Part shown: in pieces, positions 10,322 to 21,600 of the stretch
Layout of the letters: the number at the start of each line of letters is the position of its first letter
How positions within the stretch are numbered: position 1 is the first letter of the stretch
NCBI RefSeq assembly: GCF_041381155.1
Contig: NC_091144.1
Location: 34,325,262-34,389,261 of the forward strand
Direction: 5' to 3'
DNA: 64,000 nt
Origin: Argopecten irradians
Lineage: Eukaryota > Mollusca > Bivalvia > Pectinida > Pectinidae
The notes under the pieces: model-generated
Databases searched by the model: none
Seen by the model: the letters and a program-made list of their open reading frames with translations, nothing else
Told to the model about the DNA's origin: nothing
Translations under genes and position numbers: made by a program

Positions 10322-12480
10322 CAGGCATGGGTTCAATTACATGGTAATGTAATTAATTAAATTACACATTACATTTCAAAATGGCATTACCATTACCATT
10401 ACCATTACATGTATTTTTCAATGTAATTAATCAAATTACCATTACTTTGCCAATGTAATTAATTAAATTACACATTACTCTTCACTCATAAATTTTATTT
10501 TATATACATATATATCATACAAAAAGCAAAAATTGATCGTCATCATAATTGCATATCATGACTATACAATGCACAAAATACATTATCTAATAGATATCCA
10601 TATATTGGTCAAATTTCAATATATATATATGTGTATTTACAATATCAAATGGACATTTCATTCCAGTGATCAATATGCTTGACATTCCAGCATCAAAGGT
10701 TAACTGCTAGGTTAATATTTATCTAGCAGATTACCTTGTTTTACTTTGTTAGTGAGTACTTGTTCAGATTTTGGAGTTGCATTTGATCATCATGAGGGTC
10801 TCAAACGTTTTGTCAGATAACTGCATCTATCTGGTCGGAAAGTTTTGCCAGCAATGCTGAAAAGTCTTTCCACGGGAGCAGAGGTAGCAGGGATACATAA
10901 GTATTTATTTGCTAGTATCGAAAGCAGAGGATATTTCTATGAATTTTACTTCCAGAACACTAATGGATCAGTTGATCTATCAACACATTCATCTGCAAGG
11001 TAAATGTCAACCTCACTGTTAACTTGAGATGGGTGTCGTTTTCTAGATGGAGTTGATGGCAGGAAACTGAAAAAGTCACCAGTTTTCAGTTTTTTCATTG
11101 GTGGAGAGATATCACTCTCGCTTAAGGTATGCCCAACAGAAATATTCTGCACTCTTTTCCTCAAAAGTTGTATATTTGACTCACTTTCGTTTTGATTCTC
11201 ACACCAAACTGTTGTTTTAAATCTTGGATCTAAAATTGTTGCAAGAATGTATGGTTCTTCATGCATGTAGTGGGTGAGGCGTGAGTCAATAGAAGTCTTG
11301 AGGGAAGTAATAGGTCTAGAACTGTAATCATTGGACAGTGAGTTTATTTGGTGTCTCAAAACAAGAGTTACTGGTATAGTTAAGCTACCACTTACAGCCT
11401 TTTCTTTCTGAACAATTACAGTAGCTTTTTCAAAATGTTCCAAAATCTCACATATCTCTGACAACAATTTTCGTTCATACAATGTAAGTTTGAATTTGCA
11501 CTCAATTTCATTCGGCTTTACCTCTGGTACATTCAGAACAGATTTTACCATGTGTAATTGTGAATTCCACCTAGTAGCAATTAGCTGCCTGAAGCCTGTT
11601 TTCAGTTTCTAGAACTTCAGAGGCAAGGATTGACTTTCTTACAAAAGATACAATGTTAGAGGCCCTATTGATAACATTTTTCAGGTGGGGGCTGCAATGT
11701 TTTAAACCGTCTATTACAACAAGCTGTAAAGTATGTGCATAACATGTGGCATGGGATGGCAAACATTCAGACAAAACATCATCATCACAACTGACTTCAA
11801 CGTTTGACAGATCATCATTTTCACTCTGTTTTCATCTTCAATTTCATTGTTTGACTTTGCTTTGCTTCAAACCCTGGTAAAGAAAAGGCTCATATCATAT
11901 TTGCAACATTGTCACTTGTTACACATACAATTTTAGAATCTACCAAGTTCAAAGCATGCTAATGCTTCTCCATACTCATTACGAATATTGTCAGAGGTAT
12001 GTCTACCTTTGACACGCTTACAACATATCATTACAGACTTCAATGTCCAATCAAGGATATAATGTCCTGTGATACCAAGGAATCCCTTCATTTGTCTGCT
12101 GGACCACAAATCAATTGTTAAACACACATTCTCTGCGTGTTTCAGCTGTTGGGCCAGGTTACTTTTTATTTCAGCACATTTTTCATGTAGTAGCTTGGAC
12201 GATAAATGGCGTCTGCTTGGAACTTGATATTTTGAATCAGCCTTGTCCAAAAGATTTCTAAAGTCTGGACTTTCAACGATCGACAATGGGAGTAAATCTC
12301 CAGCGATGAAATGAACTAAGACATCAGTTATTTGAATTTGTCGAGGATCAGTTGGTGAATATTTTGAAGTTCCTTTAAAGAACTGCATGAGTTGTGGACT
12401 CTTGCTTGGAGTAGACTCCACACTAACTGGGGCCTTTGTACCCAATGTCATATCTCTATGTTTTCTCTAAAATAGAGACA
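10322..12480 (-). pseudogene. Decayed hAT-family (ZBED-like) DNA transposon
   Basis: The low-coordinate end starts with a hAT-type terminus (CAGGCATGGGTTCAATTAC), followed by subterminal repeats of GTAATTAATTAAATTAC to about 10480. Transposase pieces on the minus strand, in order: 12451-11933, with the first catalytic Asp in CLTIDLWSSRQ; then VTSDNVANMI near 11900, carrying the second Asp, in another frame; 11774-11571 (ATCYAHTLQLVV); 11551-10946 (ILDPRFK); and the C-terminal dimerisation motif APVERLFSIAG near 10850. At least three frame changes and an in-frame stop before the last segment show that it is dead. An N-terminal BED finger and the opposite terminus were not found. There may be an intron acceptor just upstream of 12451. 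Confidence 0.85.
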
Positions 12481-12867
12481 AAAGCTTACTTTAAAACTAT
12501 GAATATGTTGCTTTTATTGAAGAGACACTGATATTTAAAAGTGTAAAATATTGTACTGTTTTCAGGACTGCATGATAATAAATTTATGAATTTAAGCAGG
12601 CATTATCAAAGGAAATTAATGTTCCATTTATACTATTATATTTTTAATGTTTTCTATATGTCAATGAAATGTATACAATATATTTTTCATCATCATAAGA
12701 TTAATTTGTATATTAATCAAGTAGTGACATAACATTTATGCTTTTTTACATAATCAAGATATCTTGTTGCTTTGCCAAGTATAGTCACTGACTTAATTGC
12801 ATCATCTATTACAATGGATGTGACGATCATGTGGTTGATATACTAAATGTGACTTGTACGGTGATTT
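12481..12867. other. Non-coding between hAT relic and duplication unit 1
   Basis: AT-rich, no gene seen. The missing 5' end of the hAT element should lie here but is not recognisable. Confidence 0.4.
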
Positions 12868-13140
12868 GGTATCAGTGCGATAAAGAGACTGGGAACAAAT
12901 TTACATAAGGTTGTGTAACTATCTACTCGTTTAAACCCCGTTCTTTTATATTCATCAGGTACATAGCGTAATTATTGAATTTCAACTTCAGCAGTCGTTA
13001 TTCTTTGGGTATCAATGCGATAAAGAGACTGGGGACTTTACATAAGGTTGTGTAACTATCTACTCGTTTAAACCCCGTTCTTTTATATTCATCAGGTATA
13101 TAACGTTATTATTGAATTTCAACTTCAGCAGTTGTTATTT
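12868..13140. repeat. 150-bp tandem duplication
   Basis: Two adjacent copies of a 150-bp segment, starting at 12868 and 13018, each containing GCGATAAAGAGACTGGG and TTTAAACCCCGTTCTTTTAT. The corresponding place in unit 2 (about 23260-23420) has a single diverged copy, so the tandem doubling is specific to unit 1. Confidence 0.85.
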
Positions 13141-13532
13141 ATTTTATTCATGGACAGAAATATATCATGTGATATTTAAAAAAAAATTCTTTTTGCATAC
13201 AACTGAAGAAATTAAAATGTGTTTGAGCAACTTGATCAAGAGGTAAACGGCAATGACATTTTGTCTCACCCTCGTTTTTATTTAGTTTTATTAGGTCTGT
13301 AATGAAACTAAAGTCTTAGATATATCCCCGAAACTGAATTCCTAGTAAAGAATTTAATTAACTAAATTTCCAATAGAAAGTATCATAAAATAAATATGAA
13401 ATAAAATAAAAAGAAATGAAATAAATAATAAAAATATCTATGTTTTGATGTAGTTTATTAGGTTCGTTTCCCTAGAAACAGAATTTTTCCTTCACTTCTA
13501 TAATGCGTCGTTTTATGGCAAATCTCCAGTTT

Positions 13533-13611
13533 AGCAATGCTCCAACTTCGCTAGCCAAGGGTAAAAGCAGAGTATCGGCTTATACCCTTGGCTAGCGAAG
13601 TTGGCAATGCT
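13533..13611. repeat. Hairpin (arms about 30 bp)
   Basis: Arms 13533-13563 and 13583-13611 (core AACTTCGCTAGCCAAGGGTA) around a 19-nt loop. It lies 100 bp before the conserved upstream block of HSD copy 1. Confidence 0.85.
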
Positions 13612-13699
13612 CATGAAACTAAATATTATTAAGGTATTACTTAACGACGCCGGTGTCAACATTTTCGTTTATGTCCAATGTTTTACAAAGTGAAAATCA

Positions 13700-14235
13700 C
13701 AGTTGGAGCTCGGTCAAGCTGTTTCTATTTGGCGACTGTATAACATCATATACCTAGAGGGATAAATGAGAGAAAAGATACACGTAATTTTTGCTGAAGT
13801 AAGTACACTATATGTTTATTAATTGTTTTATCACCTTCTTTTTACGTATTGGTCAACATCTAATAAAATACCATTCTGATGAAAATACAGGTCTCCATGA
13901 AACATAGAGCATTAAGGTACATGTACGTATACGTAGCGTATACATGTATATGGAGAGCTGTATCTAATCGGACTGATAAGATACTATCAAAGTTAAAGGG
14001 GGATAACTCTAGTTGACTGGCATGCTATTTCCCCTCTGTTATTGGAGTGCACCGGGCTCACATGTCTACAAGCGCACGTGTTTTGGTTATATAAGCGGCC
14101 TCTTCTGATTGTTGACAACCACGTGGTGAGTATAACTGCACCGATTGATCCTTACTAGTCGGGGACAGGTTCATTCCCATACAGCCATAAGCATTTCAGA
14201 TAAGTCTATCAGTTCCACAGGTTGTATGTGTGTTA
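13700..14235 (+). promoter_or_regulatory. Conserved upstream block of HSD copy 1
   Basis: Three patches are shared with 25145-25570 upstream of copy 2: GCTGAAGTAAGTACACTAT (CTCAAGTAAGTACACTATG there), a CTCTAGTTGA patch, and ATCAGTTCCACA with its surroundings. This conservation stands out against unalignable DNA around it, so it may hold a promoter or a 5' non-coding exon (AAGTAAGTAC looks like a splice donor). The function is inferred only from conservation. Confidence 0.45.
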
Positions 14236-15579
14236 TATTAACCGGCTAGTTATAGGTCAGTAAAGGGGGGTACACATATGTGTGTGTCCCTGTCAGATGG
14301 ACAGTCCAGTACTGAGATTATCAGATCGGGCAAAACCATCAACTAAACTGATTACATTCATACGAGAGCTGTGGCTCTTACGGTCTATAATGTGTTCCCA
14401 GCTGTTTGTAAGACTCCTCTATAGTAATTGACAATTCGTTCTGTGTAATATTTGCACGAAAGGTTGAACACACGAAATGCGCAATATTTACAGGAAAGGA
14501 TCGAATGACAAAACATTGGAATCAGCGAGTTTAAGCTGACCGATTACCTAAACAGCCAAAGAAAGCATGGACTTTGCCTAAATCTATTCACTATTCGCGT
14601 CCTACATATTGACCGCTAGCGGTTATATAATACAACAATGTAGTATTTGAGTAAACTCTTTTGCTTATCGAATTCACCCCTGGAGACATAACAATAGACC
14701 CTTCTCATCAAAGACTAGACTACTCCATTATGAAGTTTCAGGGGTGAATGCTTTAAATGCCCACCTTATGGTATTTCTAACCATACTTTAACTGTAGAAA
14801 TTAGATTGATGTCCATAATATACTATGTAGAGCGATTTGATACTAGATCGTGTATATATAAAGAGAGATGGATGATGGTATTCTGAATGACATTAAATAC
14901 CCTATGTACATGTATGTGTGTGATTATTTACGTTTTATGCCTTCGTGCACCTTTTATCACTCATGGGAGTTGAGAGATGAATGCACTCGACACCTTTTTA
15001 TCTTTCTGTATCTCCAGTATAGAACACCATGTTTGATCAAGGTATGGGACTTTCTAAATGATTTGTTTACGTTAATAGACATTTGTATAAATATTTAAGT
15101 TTAGGAGAAATATAACGATACAGAGACGGTGCTCGGTAAACGTATGAACATAATATATGAATGTATTGTAAGTATATCAAGAACATGCATATGTTCCCCG
15201 TGATAATACCAAAACAGTATGGGTACGTGTGTTGTTCTAAGGAAAGGGGCGTCTCTCAATACATAGTCAGTTTTAATAGCATGACTAAAATCATGTTATA
15301 TATAATATGCTTTGTTGCGAAAATTTGTATTAAAAAATGTTGGTGCTACTTATTGGAAGACAAAAGACCCGAAATGTAAATAAGTATTAAGATTTCATGT
15401 TTTTTTCTTCACCTTTTAGGTCAGTAAGACAATGTTTTATGGTATACATGTAGCTTGTGATAAATTTTATATATTATTGATTTGCAACGAAAATTTGTAT
15501 TAAAAGAAATGAAAGTGCTATTTATTGGAAGACAAGTTTACAGATGTATAATGATTTGGATTTTTGTTTTACTTTTCAG
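14236..15579. other. Non-coding upstream of HSD copy 1 exon 1
   Basis: Probably an intron of the 5' UTR or promoter DNA. Short open frames at 14868 and 15161 are not supported as genes. A pyrimidine-rich acceptor (ACTTTTCAG) ends the stretch at 15579. Confidence 0.45.
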
Positions 15580-15677
15580 GTCCATATTACCTTGTAATAA
15601 TGTAAATTGTCACATATAACAAATTTCGTTTGAATGAAACTAAAGCTGACTGGATCTGTTGAGGAGTGAAGTAAACG

Positions 15678-18600
15678 ATGTGGGGCAAAGTGATTGCAGT
15701 ACTGGTTGGAATTCTAGCTGGATTATGGTGGATGCGTGGGTTTGATGAAGGTGAACGTTTATTTAAACATTAAACTGTCTTCCTATGGCATATATGGTCT
15801 ATATATATAGATGCCAGAGCTTTGCAGACAATCTTCATAATGCGCGCTAGCCCATTATGAGATGATTGTCTGCAAAGCTCTGGCATCTGTGCGCGCATTA
15901 TGAAGATTGTCTGCAAAGCTCTGGCATCTGTATAGACCATAGATGCCATAGGAAGATAGTTTAATGCTTATATTTACATTATCAACTCTTTTTGGATCCT
16001 GTACTTAACGTTATTTAAGCTAGACCAGGAAAACCGTTCATCAACGACGATTTCGTTCACAAGATGGAACAGCCATTTTGACGGCGATCAGTTGACGTCA
16101 CCACGTCAGCATTAGTCACGTCATAATAGTCACGCTTTGAGTGTCAGTTTTGCCGCCATATACTTCACTTTGCCTTGGTTAGTTTATATAGTAGAAGTGA
16201 CAAACAAATGTAAATAAACATGTATAAACTTCACGGGATCATAATTTGACTAGCCACCAGACCCTAAATTGTTGAAAAGACTTTCTCAGCAGTGTTCTTT
16301 ACTAGATTATCTCCCACTAGTTTGAAACTTTCTAGAAAGAGACATATAGTAGTGACAGTAATAATCAAGCCAAATTTTAGTATTTTATTCCCCAATATTC
16401 TGGAGACTGGTGGCCATAGTCTAGGTCATAGAAATCTTGAGTATATCTCAACGTCAACATGGGTGTTTTTAACTTACATTGACAGCTTTAATATGTAAAC
16501 TGAAATACTGTTAAGTGAGGTGATATCTCAATTATATTCATTTAAGTCAACCTTCTTTCGCCCCAGTAATATTGATAACTGGACAAAATGAAGCAATATC
16601 AATTTTCTATTATCCTTTCCGACTATGTATTAAGAATGGTTAATTTCAAATTTCTATCTAATATGTACTTGTAATGTAAATACGATATAATTTAGGGGTC
16701 ATCCGCGGCAAAAAGGTGCTTGTGACGGGAGCCTCTACTGGGATTGGTGAACAGTTAGCCTATCACTATGCTCGGATGGGCGCCAGTGTTATGGTTACTG
16801 CGAGGCGTGCGCAGAGACTACAGGAGGTAAATAAGCCTACGTCACGTCATGTCGCTCATGTCATCTGCATAATAAAATTTTCTGATATCGGATTCTTGTG
16901 TCGACATTATTATGAAGTATATTCAGAAACTCTTGTCTTTTTGATATACATGTGGTGAATTTATATTCTTATCACTTCCGTTTTATTCTTTGTCTAAAAT
17001 ATTTTTATTTTGATCTTGGCGTTGTTTAAAAGGTCGTGGCCAAATGCAAGGAGCTGGGAAATCCGGACGCCATCTTTGGTTACGTCAATGGTGACATGTC
17101 AAATATGTCCTTCACGGAACACTTAATAAAGGTAAATGTTAACACATAGAAATCAAAATAATTTTAGAATGTGAAAGTTACGCGACAAATTATATATTGG
17201 CTCAAAATGTCTCAATTCCATTAGAAAAGTGAATTGGTTTAGAGTATATTTCTACATGCATATACCCTAACAATGCTATTACTGATAAATTCAGTAACGG
17301 AATATTGGGAATATCAAAATATCAATGAAAGTTTTTTAAGGTATTTTGATCACATACATCTATGTTGTTATCTGAAATTTATTGAACTAGTGTCGATTGA
17401 TTCTAAGAATCATCACTCTTTCTTAAAGTGTTAATCACACCTCAAACTTCATTTCTCTGAGGCCAAAAAAAATATATGTATGTTTCAGGTTACATGACTG
17501 GAAAAAATAGGGTAGGTCGGTCGGGAATTTATTTTATTTTATTTTTTATTTAATTATTTTAGGAGAGGTTGGGGAGGGGTTGAGTTGCTTTAATTACTAC
17601 ATTACAAAGTAATTTGTCTTTCTGGCTTTAGGCTGGCTAGAAGTCTTTTATTTCTCATTACCTTAATTGAACCTTATCTGGATAAACTTAAAGCCAGCGT
17701 AAAAATCTAAATTAAAAACTTCACACACTACATTTTTGTTTTGAAAAAAGTGTAATAAAATAGGTAGGGTCGGAGGCAAAAACTAGAGTAGGTAGGGGTA
17801 CCTGAAACATACATCTTCTTTTTTGGCCTGATCATTTTCAGATTCCCAGGTTGATTAGCAGATGCTATAATGTTCATAATCGAAGACTTGATGATGTGCC
17901 TCGACTATATAAAGTCAAGCCAATAGCCAATACTAGTCATTATTGAAAGTATTTGGGAGGTAGCTGTACTTGTTTCCTCGCAAATGACTTGTCAAATGGT
18001 CAACGTTTTCTCCATTATATCGCACTCAACGTGACCAACTTACCTGTTATGCGTCTTAATTTTGTTTTATTATTTTACAATTGAACCCACAGGGACCTGA
18101 CACGATTTTTTAACCAAATGTATACATATCAAGCGTATGAACTCGGCGGTCAAGAAAAAGAGACCTATTTTTTAACCGTGATTTTTTTAAGATAAACGGC
18201 CACTTTACACCAGTGACGCATGTCTTACGTTAAAGAGATCTAATATATCTTTCCAATGAATGCTTGATGAAAAACATTGGCCAAGTATTGATGAAGTTAT
18301 GGCCTGATGAATCGGGAAAGTTACGAAAAATATGCTAGGTAGACATTGCCTAGTCCGCTAAACCTGCCTATATTATTAGGCTTTTTATTTTTTTTTTTTT
18401 TGCCTAATATATATATTAGAAAAAAAGCCTAATAATATAGGCAGGTTTAGCGGACTAGACATTGCCCTGTCCGCTTGAAATGTCGTCTCGCCTCTCATGG
18501 GTACCTCAAAAACCAAGCCGAAATCACATAATCTACTCTTGTGGTGGTTAATAGTGCCCATGACTGTGTTCATCCACAATCCCCTGTGGAGATGCCATGT

Positions 18601-21600
18601 CCAATTCTTTGTAGAAACGCCATTTAAACACCATTGTGCACACTTATTTTAACCATTACTGCAATGTTAATTTTTTTCTCGGAATGATTCTCGATTTTAC
18701 TGGTTGTGACTGCATTATACAAATTATGTTGTGTTGCGCTTGTCGGTAAAATGGAAAAGTGTTCCGAAGAACATATATGTATGAAGCCTATATTGTTTGT
18801 TAAAATCGTGCCATGTCCCTGTGATTTGACCCAGATTTGTATGTCGCTGATCAAAGAAAAGAACGATAATTCTTCTGAGTTTATGAACGATAACCTAACA
18901 CGGGATTTTTAGCACGATCGTAGCTTACAGCATGACCCCTGGTTTTGAAAATCACGTAGTGAACAGGATATCTGAAGTTATATATCATTAACAGCAATGA
19001 AAGGCAAAGACATGTAGTTATAGATGAGGACGGAACTAATAAAACTTGGCGACAAACAGACATAAACTGTATTTTTGAGGAATTAAAATATATTTCATTC
19101 CTTCTTTGTCTATAGTAATATTTAAATGAAAATCACAATGCATAATGGGGAATTATGTGGCCGACGGTACCACTTCATACAAAAGAAATATAATTTAAGA
19201 AAAGATTAGGCAATTAAGATACATATATATTTAATATTTTTCTATTCTTAAATATTTTACTCAAAGTGTCATGACATCATAATCACCTGTGTTGGATAAT
19301 CTATATTCCCTAGACAGTGTCACAAGTCAGGTGCCCTAGTTTCATTTAGATGCTGCTTAAGGCCTATATGTGTGTGTAAATATGTTACATATACCCTTTA
19401 CTGTTGAAGGGAAAAACAATGGTTGAGAGTTAATTAATGTATTTTGTTATCAAGGCTCTGGGAAAGGCTCGACTGTAGCTGCCAATGTCAATTTGTTGAC
19501 CCGTAGTACACATTCTGTTGTGCCGAGACCCAGCCAATATAACTTGTGTGCATTGTTATCTTAATTGTGAAGTTTATATTGTGTTGAAGAAAATGAGATA
19601 AAAGTTAAGTAATTAATTTCAACATATTGAAGCTAATTCAGTTTACCTCTTATAACCAGGACAGCGAAACATCTTTGTTTTTTTGTCACCTATAATGAAT
19701 TAAGCCCTCCTCTAGCAGGCATCCTTTTAAAAGTCTAGTCAACTTAACACTTTGATTATACATATTTGTACATGTGTGATACCGATAAGCAATCATACAG
19801 GAAAAAGTTTCCCAAATCATTTTTTATCATATTACAATATTCTGATAAACTTGAATTAACAGCATTGTTAAATGTCTGAATTTTATTACATTTTCTTATA
19901 TTAAAGTTAAGTTGATGCTATTTGAATTGTCCCAACAATATTCACACTAAGAAGATGCTGCTTCTGCATACGCTCACACTAAAATCCTGCTTAGAAAAAA
20001 AATGTTCTGCACAAATCATTTTTTTTATAAAACTGTTGATTTATATATAAATTAACATTTGATAAATAGCATCTGTCTTGAAAGAATTGTATGATTGTTT
20101 TAATACCAACATTGATAACAAATACCAGTGGTCATTTGAATTGTCCTAATTATTTTTTAAGTTAAACAGTGCATATGAGTGATAATCAAGAATATTAGTC
20201 AAAACATATCATTGAACATTAAATAACTGGACCATCGTGCTACGAGACCATCGGCCTCTTGTTGTTAAATATTCTTTTTTTTTTCGTTTCTAAAGGAATC
20301 TACACAAAGAATGGGAGGTTTGGACTACTTGCTACTAAATCACATACTCTCACCAAACCTGGGGTTCTGGAAAGGCGACAAAGACGATATGGCTCACTTA
20401 GACAAGGTGTTTGAAGTGAACTTTAAAGCCTATGTACATCTGGCGTCCCACGCCCTCCCGGCATTAGAGAAATCGGGAGGTCACATTGTTGTACTGTCAT
20501 CATTTGCAGGTAACGGAAGCATGAAAATGCATTCAAACTTGATTAAAGGAGGGGGCGAGATATTGGAAAAAATACTTACTTGACAGGCATTGGAAGTATA
20601 ACATTATCATGTGTAATTATCAAATAGTTAAGTATAGCAATGGAATGAATTGAATCTGTTTCTTGTAATATGTATTGTCCACAAGGCTTTGCCTATTGCG
20701 ATTATTAGAAAACAAAAATATAATTCCGTTTCTGACATTACAATGTATGTGTTTCAAGAATTTGATTCGATAATATTTCATATTCGGTAAACTATTATGA
20801 TTACTTTTTATTTGTTTTCATACTAAATCCGACTTTGTGATTGGCAGATTCTTTTCCTTCATATAATATAAAGAAAAAATCCGAGAATGGGGCGAAACCC
20901 CGAGGTTATCATAACATGACGATAGAGACGTCGACGTTGCGTATTGATTTAGAAAAAAAAAATCCATTGGAAAATCAAAAGAGTCGTACGTTTTAACGTA
21001 TTTTATAAGTAGTCTGAAAAGCTAATAATAAGCATTGATTTAACTATTTTTAACTTCGTCGGGTTATGAAATACATTTTGTTTGCAAACTTTTGTGAGAA
21101 TTCACTACGCAGATACACAGTTTGCAAACAAAATTTCTTTCATACCATGATGAAGTTAAAAAATAGTGACAGTAATGCTTAAATAACGAAAAAGATTTAA
21201 ATACAAGTAGAACAGCACAAAATAGAGAACAAACGAAAATCAGTTCAAGCGGAATAACTCCTTTCTTAATATGACAAATAATTTGCCTATTTTATTGGCT
21301 TTGTACAGAGACATTTCAAATATGATGACTAATTTATCTTAATATATTTATTTTTTGACCATATGACCCATAGTCATCATGTTTTGTCCGTCGTCGTTCG
21401 CCGTGCGCCGTGCGCCGTGCGCAACTTTTCACATTTTGAACTTCTTCGCAAGTTCAACCAATACGATGTGGCTAAAATTTGTTAGAAATGATCCTGACAT
21501 GGTCCCGACCACTTGTTCTTTTTTGACATTCTTTATGTATTTTCTGTTACTGTCCACAATTAGTTTCGGTTCGTTGACCAATGATTACATAAATGATACA

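Noticed and set aside
12717-12735. Opposite end of the hAT element (GTAGTGAC resembles its candidate target duplication)
   Set aside because: No terminal repeat like CCCATGCCTG precedes it; the match is too short.
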